Shown: piece by piece, positions 1-5,023 of the stretch | Layout of the letters: each line of letters opens with the position of its first letter | Numbering within the stretch: the first letter of the stretch is position 1 | Source: an uncultured Butyricicoccus sp. | GTDB taxonomy: Bacteria > Bacillota > Clostridia > Oscillospirales > Butyricicoccaceae | Length of the DNA: 6,213 bases | Reading direction: 5' to 3' | NCBI GenBank assembly: GCA_900557315.1 | Contig: USSI01000090.1 | Coordinates: 1 to 6,213 of the forward strand | The notes under the pieces: model-generated | Database searches by the model: none | What the model saw: the letters and a program-made list of their open reading frames with translations, nothing else | What the model was told of the DNA's origin: nothing | Program-made: the position numbers and the translations under genes

Positions 1-768
1 TTCGGCCATGTCGGCGGCTCGATGTCCATGGCAGACGCGATGGCGGTGCTGTACGGCGAAGTGATGAACATCGACCCGAAGAACCCGCGCTGGGAGGGAC
101 GCGACTGGTTCGTGCTCTCCAAGGGCCATGGCGGCCCGGTGATGTATGCGACGCTGGGCCTGAAGGGCTACTACCCGGTAGAGAAGGCATACACCCTCAA
201 CCAGCCGGGTACGGATTTCCCGTCCCACACTGACCGCAACAAGACCATCGGCGTTGACCTGACCACCGGCTCGCTCGGCCAGGGCATGAGCGAGGCAGTA
301 GGCGCAGCGCTGGGCAGCCGCGTACAGGGCCGCGATAACCATGTGTTCGTCGCCATCGGCGACGGCGAGGCGGACGAGGGCCAGATATGGGAGGGCGCGC
401 AGTTTGCCGCGCACTACAAGCTGGACAACCTCATCTGCCTGGTGGATGACAACAAGCGCCAGCTGGACGGCGCGGTGGCGGACGTGATGAGCCACGGCAA
501 GGGCATCGGCGCGAAATTTGACGCGTTTGGCTGGAATGTCATCAATGTCGAGGACGGCAATGACGTGGAGCAGATCTACAATGCGGTCCAGCAGGCCTAT
601 GCCTGCAAGGGCCAGCCGAGCTGCCTGATCCTGAACACGGTCAAGGGCAAGGGCGCGACCTTCGCAGAGCCTTCGGGCGCGCACTCCTCGCAGCCGACGC
701 AGGAGCAGTGGGATGAAGCGATCGCGGCGGCGGAAGCGGCGCTCGAAGCGGTACGGAATGAGAAGTAA
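1..768 (+). CDS. Transketolase, N-terminal (ThDP-pyrophosphate-binding) subunit, 5' partial
   Basis: This is the N-terminal half of a split transketolase. With the next gene it forms a ThDP- and Mg-dependent enzyme that moves two-carbon ketol units between sugar phosphates in the cytoplasmic pentose phosphate pathway. The reading frame is open from base 1 and already encodes the family motif GHVGGSMSMADA, so the gene starts outside the window and the ATG at base 22 is internal. About 255 residues are visible. Landmarks numbered from the first codon are SKGHGG (about 40-45), TGSLGQG (about 89-95), and the ThDP motif GDGEADEG (about 120-127) ending in VDDNKRQLDG (about 148-157). The Asn in VDxN is the expected Mg ligand. 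The length fits family N-subunits of about 270-280 residues with roughly 20 missing. The stop (TAA) lies 15 nt before the next start, which indicates one operon. A split 1-deoxyxylulose-phosphate synthase or other ThDP enzyme is less likely given the motifs. Confidence 0.95.
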   Translation, partial: FGHVGGSMSMADAMAVLYGEVMNIDPKNPRWEGRDWFVLSKGHGGPVMYATLGLKGYYPVEKAYTLNQPGTDFPSHTDRNKTIGVDLTTGSLGQGMSEAVGAALGSRVQGRDNHVFVAIGDGEADEGQIWEGAQFAAHYKLDNLICLVDDNKRQLDGAVADVMSHGKGIGAKFDAFGWNVINVEDGNDVEQIYNAVQQAYACKGQPSCLILNTVKGKGATFAEPSGAHSSQPTQEQWDEAIAAAEAALEAVRNEK

Positions 769-783
769 GGGAGGGAGAGCAAT
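769..783 (+). promoter_or_regulatory. Ribosome binding site for transketolase C-terminal subunit
   Basis: The 15-nt gap between the two transketolase genes begins with GGGAGGGAG, a purine-rich Shine-Dalgarno sequence about 7-8 nt before the ATG at 784. It supports that start and shows that the two subunits are translated from one message. Confidence 0.8.
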
Positions 784-1752
784 ATGAGCGTAACTTTGAT
801 TGGCAAGCATGAAAAGGACAGCCGCGCCAACCGCGACGGCTATGTAGAGGCTATGCTGGAAATGATGGCGGAAAACGATAAGCTGGTGCACATTGACTGC
901 GACCTGATGGGCTGCATCAACACCGGCAAGCTGCAGAAGGCTTTCCCGGAGCGTACGTTTAACGCAGGCATCGCGGAGCAGAACGCAATGGGCGTTGCCG
1001 CAGGCATGGCAGCGACCGGCCTGACCGCGTTCGTGCATTCGTTCGGCTGCTTTGCATCCCGCCGTATGTTCGACCAGGCGTTCCTGTCTGCAGGCTATTC
1101 CGAGCTGCCGGTGCACATCATCGGCTCGGACCCGGGCGTCACGGCGGCGTTCAACGGCGCAACCCATATGCCGTTTGAGGACTGCGCGCTGTATATGACC
1201 ATCCCGAACGCGGTGGTCATCGACTCGTGCGACATCGTGCAGACAAAGTCCCTGACCAAAAAGCTGGCGGCGGATAACCGCCCGTCCTACATGCGCCTGA
1301 TCCGCAAGGCGTTTACCACGGTGTATGCGGACGGCTCCGAGTTCGAGATCGGCAAGGGCGTCACCCTGAAGGACGGCACGGATGTTACCATCATCGCTTC
1401 CGGCATCATGGTAGACGAGGCGCTGAAGGCAGAAGAGCTGCTGGCAAAGGAAGGCATCTCCGCGCGTGTGATTGATATGCACACCTGGAAGCCGCTGGAC
1501 GAGGAACTCATCCTCAAGGCGGCGCAGGAGACCGGCTGCATCGTGACCGCGGAGAACCATCAGGTTTCGTGCGGCCTTGGCTCTGCGGTTGCCAATGTGC
1601 TGGCCGAAAAGTGCCTCGTGCCGCTTGAGCGCATCGGCATCCAGAACCGCTTCGGCCAGGTAGGCCCGCAGGACTTCCTGATGAAGCAGTACAACCTGAC
1701 CGCGGACGACATCGCCGCGGCGGCGAAAAAGGCGATTGCGCGCAAGGCATAA
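784..1752 (+). CDS. Transketolase, C-terminal (pyrimidine-binding) subunit
   Basis: This 322-residue protein is the C-terminal half of the split transketolase and completes the active site built with the upstream gene product. An aminopyrimidine-binding domain covers about residues 15-175. It contains FNAGIAEQNAMGVAAGMA (59-76), whose Glu65 matches the catalytic glutamate that activates ThDP in this superfamily. The motif GATHMPFEDCALY (125-137) matches the family GxTH..xEDxA segment. A transketolase C-terminal domain follows (about 190-315), with ENHQVSCGLGSAVA (257-270) in the place of the usual E-H-x(3)-GLGSAVAE motif. The length is normal for family C-subunits (about 310-320). The ATG is fixed by the purine-rich site just before it. 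The gene ends at TAA 1750-1752 and is followed by a hairpin. Use of frequent GC-ending codons suggests good expression. Related ThDP enzymes such as the E1 beta subunit or DXS look similar, but paired order and sizes favour transketolase. Confidence 0.95.
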   Translation: MSVTLIGKHEKDSRANRDGYVEAMLEMMAENDKLVHIDCDLMGCINTGKLQKAFPERTFNAGIAEQNAMGVAAGMAATGLTAFVHSFGCFASRRMFDQAFLSAGYSELPVHIIGSDPGVTAAFNGATHMPFEDCALYMTIPNAVVIDSCDIVQTKSLTKKLAADNRPSYMRLIRKAFTTVYADGSEFEIGKGVTLKDGTDVTIIASGIMVDEALKAEELLAKEGISARVIDMHTWKPLDEELILKAAQETGCIVTAENHQVSCGLGSAVANVLAEKCLVPLERIGIQNRFGQVGPQDFLMKQYNLTADDIAAAAKKAIARKA

Positions 1753-1797
1753 AAATACGCGTGTGCATGGAAGTGTGCACAGCCGATTATAACTGAA

Positions 1798-1838
1798 CGG
1801 CGCAGCACAGGGATTTGTGCTGCGCTGCAGTTTGTGTT
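1798..1838 (+). terminator. Probable weak Rho-independent terminator after the transketolase pair
   Basis: A perfect 10-bp inverted repeat (GCGCAGCACA at 1800-1809 with TGTGCTGCGC at 1816-1825) encloses a 6-nt loop. It extends to 12 bp through a G.T pair (1799/1826) and a C-G pair (1798/1827). Only a broken T-rich stretch (TTTGTGTT, 1831-1838) follows, so termination may be incomplete. It lies 46 nt after the transketolase stop. The downstream arm and tail also contain promoter elements of the next gene. Confidence 0.6.
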
Positions 1839-1848
1839 ATACTATAAT
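1815..1848 (+). promoter_or_regulatory. Promoter of the flavodoxin-ferredoxin gene (extended -10)
   Basis: TGTTATACT (1835-1843) is an extended -10 element with hexamer TATACT at 1838-1843. Seventeen bases upstream, TTGTGC (1815-1820) is a weak -35. An overlapping perfect TATAAT sits at 1843-1848 but has no good -35. Either would start transcription near 1850-1855, leaving a short leader of about 25 nt that carries the ribosome binding site. The assignment is from consensus matching only. Confidence 0.6.
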
Positions 1849-1865
1849 CCGAAAAGCATGGGAAA

Positions 1866-1872
1866 AGGAAGG
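1866..1872 (+). promoter_or_regulatory. Ribosome binding site that decides the start at 1879
   Basis: AGGAAGG ends 6 nt before the ATG at 1879. The same frame is open further upstream, with a possible GTG at 1834 and ATG at 1858. The GTG overlaps the -10 region and neither has a comparable site, so 1879 is chosen. Confidence 0.7.
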
Positions 1873-1878
1873 ATTTTT

Positions 1879-2640
1879 ATGCTGGAAAGGATTACAGTAC
1901 TGTATTTCAGCCCCACAGGCGGCACCCGGCGGGCGGCGCTGCTGCTGGCGCAGCACATCGCGGAGCAGGTGGAGGAGATCGACCTCACCCGCCCGGAGGC
2001 AGAGACGCGGGCATTTGGGAAGGATGACGTTGTGCTGGCTGCGGGACCGGTTTACGGCGGACGTCTGCCGGCGATGATGACGGAACGGCTGCAGGCGTAC
2101 CTGGGAGGAGGCGCCCGCGCCATATCGGCGGCGGTTTACGGCGGCCGCGCGTATGAGGACGCGCTGGTCGAACTGGATGACCTGCTGGGAGGACAGGGAT
2201 TCCACGTGATCGCGTCTGCCGCGCTGCTGGCCGAGCACTCGATCATGCATCCGCTCGCGGCGGGCCGCCCGGACGCGCAGGATGCGGCGCAGCTGTCGGC
2301 ATTCGGCGCGCGCATCGCGCAAAAGCTGGAACAGGGGGATATGGCCGCACCGCACACGCCGGGCAACCGGCCCTATAAGGAGTGGGCCGGCATGCCCACG
2401 GCGCCGCAGGCATCGGAAGCCTGCAACGCGTGCGGCAAATGCGCACAGGAATGCCCGGCAGGGGCAATCGCGGCAGCGCATCCGGCGGAGACCGATGCGG
2501 AAAAATGCATCACCTGTATGCGCTGTGTGGCGGTATGCCCGCAGAGGGCGCGCGCCCTGCCTGCGCCTGTGCTGCAGATGCTCTCGCAGAAGCTGGCGCC
2601 CTTTATGGAAACGCGGCAGGAAAACGAACTGTACTTATGA
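1879..2640 (+). CDS. EFR1-family-like flavodoxin/ferredoxin fusion with two 4Fe-4S clusters
   Basis: This 253-residue cytoplasmic electron-carrier protein joins a flavodoxin-like domain to a bacterial-type ferredoxin. The first strand and phosphate loop read VLYFSPTGGT (7-16), the place where flavodoxins hold FMN phosphate. GPVYGGRLP (56-64) and AAVYGGRAYEDA (84-95) are typical of the second and third FMN-contact loops in this clostridial group. The C-terminus holds two complete cluster motifs. CNACGKCAQECP has Cys182, 185, 188 and 192; CITCMRCVAVCP has Cys210, 213, 216 and 220. All eight cysteines are present, so two 4Fe-4S clusters are expected. The length matches EFR1-type proteins (about 250-270). 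It has its own promoter and a strong terminator, so it appears monocistronic. Redox partners and physiological role are not known from this sequence. Confidence 0.88.
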   Translation: MLERITVLYFSPTGGTRRAALLLAQHIAEQVEEIDLTRPEAETRAFGKDDVVLAAGPVYGGRLPAMMTERLQAYLGGGARAISAAVYGGRAYEDALVELDDLLGGQGFHVIASAALLAEHSIMHPLAAGRPDAQDAAQLSAFGARIAQKLEQGDMAAPHTPGNRPYKEWAGMPTAPQASEACNACGKCAQECPAGAIAAAHPAETDAEKCITCMRCVAVCPQRARALPAPVLQMLSQKLAPFMETRQENELYL

Positions 2641-2643
2641 GGA

Positions 2644-2680
2644 AAAAGGACTGCGATCCGGTTGGGGCCGCAGTCCTTTT
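2644..2680 (+). terminator. Strong hairpin terminator after the flavodoxin-ferredoxin gene, possibly bidirectional
   Basis: A perfect 12-bp inverted repeat, AAAAGGACTGCG (2644-2655) with CGCAGTCCTTTT (2669-2680), encloses a 13-nt loop and begins 3 nt after the stop codon. The four As before and four Ts after the GC-rich core make it symmetrical, so it could also stop minus-strand transcripts from the convergent AraC gene. Confidence 0.82.
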
Positions 2681-2785
2681 GCGCTGTTGAGGGTGTGTGC
2701 GCGTTTTGTCAGCTGCGCTGATATCCTGTAATCATGACCATAATTATACAAATAGCAGCGCCCTAAGCCCCAAAACGGTGCTGTT
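2681..2785. other. Convergent intergenic spacer
   Basis: This is the gap between the convergent flavodoxin-ferredoxin and AraC genes. It has a short AT-rich patch (about 2728-2755) holding a minus-strand TATAAT (2743-2748) without a convincing -35 partner. No ORF, RNA gene or repeat array is supported here. Confidence 0.5.
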
Positions 2786-2800
2786 TCAAGGCGGAACAGC
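2771..2800 (-). terminator. Possible weak terminator at the end of the AraC gene
   Basis: An 8-bp imperfect stem (2780-2787 with 2793-2800, one G.T pair, 5-nt loop) overlaps the AraC stop codon. Reading on the minus strand it is followed by ACCGTTTTGGGG, so a short T-run lies a few bases after the stem. This is weaker than the symmetrical hairpin at 2644-2680, which may be the main stop for this gene. Confidence 0.35.
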
Positions 2801-3793
2801 TTCCGGTTCGACGATACGAACGTTTACCCCTTCCGGTTCGGCACGGAAGGGGGCAGGCTGTACGCGTTTTTGGATTTTTTCCTCACGTGCGCGCCGCCGG
2901 AACTGCGACGGTGTCAGGTGAAACCGGCGCTTGAACGCCACCCCGAACTGGCTGGCGCTGGTGTAGCCGACCGCTTCGGCGATCTCCATGACCGAAAGGC
3001 AGCTGTCGCGGAGCAGTTCGGCTGCTTTCTGCACGCGGCATTCGAGCAGATACTGGTGCAGCGGGCGGCCGTAAAGCTGGCGGAAGCAGTCTTTGAGCGC
3101 GGTGGGGGAGATGTGAAAGCGCGCGGCAAGCTGCGCGATGGTGAGTGGTTCGGACAGGTGTGAGAGCATATATTCCTGCACCTGCCGCGCGGTTTCCGGC
3201 TGGTACCGGTCGCGGTGCGGCATTGTGGACGGCGCGGACAGAAGGGAACTGTTGCTGCACAGCAGATACAGCAGTTCGGTGGATTTCAGCACGCTGTATC
3301 GTGCGCGGTCCATGGTGGGCAGCGGGGGCAGAGCGGCGAATACCGCGTCCGACCATGCCGTATCGCGGATGACCGCACAGCCGTCGTGCGCCCGCATGAG
3401 TTCCCCGACCTGCCGGGTATCAAGCTGCAGCCCTCCGAGCAGCGCGCACAGGCGATCCAGGCTTTGGCGGGCTGCGGCAGTGTCTATGGTTACCAGTTCG
3501 CCGGCAAGGCGGCTGTCCGGAATGAGCAGGCGGTGGATACGGGATGGATCAGATACCAGCAGGATTTCTCCCTCCTGCACGCGGAGCTGACGGCCGTTTT
3601 TCCATTCCAGCCGCAGGCCGCCGTCCCGGCAGAACAGTGTTTCAAAATGCGTTTCCGCCAGCCCGGGCACCTCCGGCGGGCTGGACAGCGCACAGTTAAA
3701 ATCGCATACGCGCACACCCTCAATTACATCCATCCAGCGGACGCGGCCGGACAGCGCGGCTCCCGTGCCTGGCGTCAACAGCGTTTCCAGCAC
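2786..3793 (-). CDS. AraC-family transcriptional regulator
   Basis: This 335-residue protein is a DNA-binding regulator. The C-terminal AraC/XylS domain (about 200-302) has two helix-turn-helix units. The first covers LTIAQLAARFHISPTALKD (217-235). The second covers SVMEIAEAVGYTSASQFG (267-284) and ends with FKRRFHLTPSQFRRR, the classic AraC signature. The N-terminal 190 residues form a probable effector domain with a strand-rich stretch (about 45-105) like other AraC sensors. The helical segment RYSVLKSTELLYLLCS (165-180) is similar in style to clostridial PchR-like regulators, some of which sit near iron-uptake genes; the ligand is unknown. About 30 proline- and glutamate-rich residues follow the DNA-binding domain, an unusual tail. 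The start is GTG at 3793, fixed by a perfect AAGGAGG 7 nt upstream. It is a single gene, convergent with the flavodoxin-ferredoxin gene and downstream of the acyltransferase terminator. Confidence 0.92.
   Translation of the reverse strand: MLETLLTPGTGAALSGRVRWMDVIEGVRVCDFNCALSSPPEVPGLAETHFETLFCRDGGLRLEWKNGRQLRVQEGEILLVSDPSRIHRLLIPDSRLAGELVTIDTAAARQSLDRLCALLGGLQLDTRQVGELMRAHDGCAVIRDTAWSDAVFAALPPLPTMDRARYSVLKSTELLYLLCSNSSLLSAPSTMPHRDRYQPETARQVQEYMLSHLSEPLTIAQLAARFHISPTALKDCFRQLYGRPLHQYLLECRVQKAAELLRDSCLSVMEIAEAVGYTSASQFGVAFKRRFHLTPSQFRRRAREEKIQKRVQPAPFRAEPEGVNVRIVEPEAVPP
2800..2852 (-). repeat. Direct repeat and hairpin inside the 3' end of the AraC gene
   Basis: The 11-mer CTTCCGGTTCG occurs at 2800-2810 and again at 2830-2840, exactly 30 bases apart, so the two copies are in the same frame. 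Each encodes the tripeptide EPE in the protein tail. The second copy is part of a 9-bp perfect GC-rich inverted repeat (2827-2835 with 2844-2852, 8-nt loop). It may be a product of local duplication or an RNA structure at the end of the message. Confidence 0.5.
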
Positions 3794-3800
3794 AGCGAAT

Positions 3801-3807
3801 CCTCCTT
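3801..3807 (-). promoter_or_regulatory. Ribosome binding site of the AraC gene
   Basis: On the minus strand AAGGAGG ends 7 nt before the GTG at 3793. This perfect site identifies GTG rather than an internal ATG as the start codon. Confidence 0.85.
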
Positions 3808-3843
3808 GTTCTGGCGAATGGCAAAATTCCTGGTTTGCAAAAG

Positions 3844-3868
3844 CTAACTAAGTTAGTCAAAACTAACT
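3844..3868 (-). promoter_or_regulatory. Cluster of three AGTTAGT/ACTAACT half-sites (candidate operator)
   Basis: Three related half-sites lie in 25 bases: CTAACT (3844-3849), AGTTAGT (3851-3857) and ACTAACT (3862-3868). The last two form a perfect 7-bp inverted repeat with a 4-nt spacer. The first two form a perfect 6-bp inverted repeat with a 1-nt spacer. They stand in an AT-rich island between the promoter and the ribosome binding site of the AraC gene, about 75-100 nt after the predicted transcription start. They look like a dimeric repressor site with an extra half. The alternation of TTAGT and ACTAA recalls DtxR/MntR-type boxes, but that link is inference. Confidence 0.55.
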
Positions 3869-3884
3869 ACGGAGTGGGAAGAAA

Positions 3885-3898
3885 GCCGCGGCTGCGGC
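3885..3898 (-). other. Small GC hairpin in the AraC leader
   Basis: GCCGC (3885-3889) and GCGGC (3894-3898) form a 5-bp stem with a 4-nt loop in the predicted leader RNA. It is followed on the minus strand by TTTCTTCCC. It could be an attenuator-like structure, but it is short and could be chance in GC-rich DNA. Confidence 0.25.
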
Positions 3899-3948
3899 GC
3901 ATTTTCCGAAAAAAGTGTGCGGCCAGCCCGGCTGTGGTAGACAATGCA

Positions 3949-3977
3949 ATTTTAGCCGCTTTTCGTCAGCTTGTCAA
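3949..3977 (-). promoter_or_regulatory. Near-consensus sigma-A promoter of the AraC gene
   Basis: On the minus strand a perfect TTGACA (3972-3977) is followed by a 17-nt spacer and TAAAAT (3949-3954), one mismatch from the -10 consensus. Transcription would start near 3942, leaving a leader of about 150 nt before the GTG. So strong a basal promoter suggests that control is by repression or by the leader. Confidence 0.75.
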
Positions 3978-4004
3978 GAGGTGCGTGCGCCGGCCTGGCA
4001 GGGG

Positions 4005-4040
4005 AAAACCCGCCGGGGAAGCGATGGCTTTCCCGGCGGG
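4005..4040 (-). terminator. Rho-independent terminator of the MBOAT-SGNH operon
   Basis: A 14-bp stem (4009-4022 with 4027-4040, a single G.T pair) carries a 4-nt loop. On the minus strand it is followed by TTTT (4005-4008) and then CCCC. It begins 7 nt after the SGNH stop codon. The stem is very GC-rich and should be stable; the T-run is short. Confidence 0.85.
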
Positions 4041-4047
4041 GCGGCTG

Positions 4048-5007
4048 TCAGCGGCTGACGGTGTTCCGGTAATGCCGGAGAGCGGTATCCCAGCCGGCAA
4101 AGGATTCGGTTTCGCGGTTGTCAGGCAGGTCGAACGACTGCTTGAGATACTGCCCGAGAAAGGCGCTTACTTTGACCGCCCCGAGGTAGTTGAGGTGGTC
4201 GCCTTTGTCGCGGGTATCGGTCTTCCAGTCGATCGGCACTTGTTCGGTCATCAGGTTTAGGTCAAGATAGGTCAGGCTGTGCTCCTGGGCAAAGGCCGCA
4301 ATGCGGTTGTGCCGCGCATAGTTCCAGTTGATCGTGCTCGGCGTGCTGACGAGCAGCAGCTGTGCGCCATGCTCCTCGCACAGGGCAAGCATATCCTGCA
4401 AGCAGACCAGATTGAGCGTTGGGATTTCCTTTACCTCGTCGGTGGGCTGCATGTGGTAACGGGCATCCGCCGCCGCGGCATTCCGGTTATAGCGGTAGCC
4501 CTTGAGGTTGTCCGTCCAGGTATAGCCGACCTTGCCGCCGAAATCGTTGACCGAAAGCGTTTTCCAGCGGTTGTGATACCGTAAAACGGAGAACAGCGAT
4601 TTGGCGCGCGAGAGCAGGTAATCATTGAATTTATAGGGCCGGAAAATGGCGTTGGTTTCCAGAATGACCACTTTGGGGCTTTGGCGTTCGAGCGCCTGCC
4701 GCAGGAACCGATAGGAATCGTACAGCGGCTGGCCCGAGGTGCTGCACAGATAGGAGGTGAAACCGTGCGCTTCCCACATCTGCATGGGGGAAATCGAGCT
4801 GTATGCCTCGCTGTCGCCCACGACCAGGACGTCGATCGAGTTTTCCGGCTCGCCCAGGATACCGCCCGCAAGCAGTTCGTCGTTCCCCATGCTGAACGAC
4901 TTGTGGTTGTTTTTCGGCATGAACAGGAAGGAGGCCGCGAGCAGCAGGGCGCCGAGCAGCGCAAGGAAACAGGTGCCCTTAAACAAAGGCAGGATATAGG
5001 TTTTCAC
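4048..5007 (-). CDS. Membrane-anchored SGNH/DltD-AlgJ-like acyl-transfer protein
   Basis: This 319-residue protein probably works outside the membrane, moving acyl groups from the MBOAT partner onto a cell-surface polymer. A hydrophobic anchor covers about residues 10-30 (FKGTCFLALLGALLLAASFL); the rest would be extracytoplasmic. SGNH blocks are recognisable. VLVVGDSEAYSSISP (60-74) is block I, with nucleophile Ser66. CSTSGQPLYDSY (88-99) supplies the Gly of block II, and ILETNA (115-120) the Asn of block III. RDKGDHLNYLGAVK (266-279) is block V with His271. The acid is Asp270 or Asp267, not the textbook DxxH spacing, but DHLN resembles AlgX/DltD-type members. The GTG start is set by AAGGAGGTG 7 nt upstream, which overlaps the MBOAT stop. 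It is shorter than typical DltD (about 400), and no dltA or dltC is visible, so AlgJ-like polysaccharide O-acetylation is preferred over D-alanylation. The substrate is unknown. Confidence 0.82.
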   Translation of the reverse strand: MKTYILPLFKGTCFLALLGALLLAASFLFMPKNNHKSFSMGNDELLAGGILGEPENSIDVLVVGDSEAYSSISPMQMWEAHGFTSYLCSTSGQPLYDSYRFLRQALERQSPKVVILETNAIFRPYKFNDYLLSRAKSLFSVLRYHNRWKTLSVNDFGGKVGYTWTDNLKGYRYNRNAAAADARYHMQPTDEVKEIPTLNLVCLQDMLALCEEHGAQLLLVSTPSTINWNYARHNRIAAFAQEHSLTYLDLNLMTEQVPIDWKTDTRDKGDHLNYLGAVKVSAFLGQYLKQSFDLPDNRETESFAGWDTALRHYRNTVSR

Positions 5008-5014
5008 TGTACAG

Positions 5015-5023
5015 CACCTCCTT
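5015..5023 (-). promoter_or_regulatory. Ribosome binding site overlapping the MBOAT stop codon
   Basis: On the minus strand AAGGAGGTG lies 7 nt before the GTG at 5007, and its first As belong to the TAA stop of the MBOAT gene (5022-5024). A ribosome finishing MBOAT would be sitting on the site for the SGNH gene, which suggests translational coupling and matched amounts of the two proteins. Confidence 0.85.

Noticed and set aside
142..151. VDDN in place of VDNN in the transketolase ThDP motif, considered as a lost metal ligand (residue numbers of the visible fragment, about 148-151)
   Set aside because: The conserved pattern in split transketolases is VDxN; the final Asn is present, so the site looks intact.
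1762..1781. TGTGCA...TGCACA inverted repeat just after the transketolase stop
   Set aside because: The stem is only 6 bp with an 8-nt loop and no T-run. The hairpin at 1798-1827 is much stronger.
1834..1878. Upstream GTG (1834) and ATG (1858) starts for the flavodoxin-ferredoxin gene
   Set aside because: The GTG lies in the -10 region. Neither has a good ribosome binding site, and the added residues do not resemble the family's N-terminus, which normally begins just before the YFSPTG strand.
1837..2481. 214-codon minus-strand frame over the flavodoxin-ferredoxin gene
   Set aside because: Arg/Cys-rich shadow of the plus-strand gene, which has intact cluster motifs; it also runs across the promoter.
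2743..2748. Minus-strand TATAAT in the convergent spacer, a possible antisense promoter
   Set aside because: No acceptable -35 at 16-18 bp and no TGn extension. AT-rich spacers give such hexamers by chance.
3215..3847. 210-codon open frame on the plus strand across the AraC gene
   Set aside because: It is antisense to a gene with clear AraC motifs and a perfect ribosome binding site. Its translation shows no family motif, and long antisense frames are common in GC-rich DNA.
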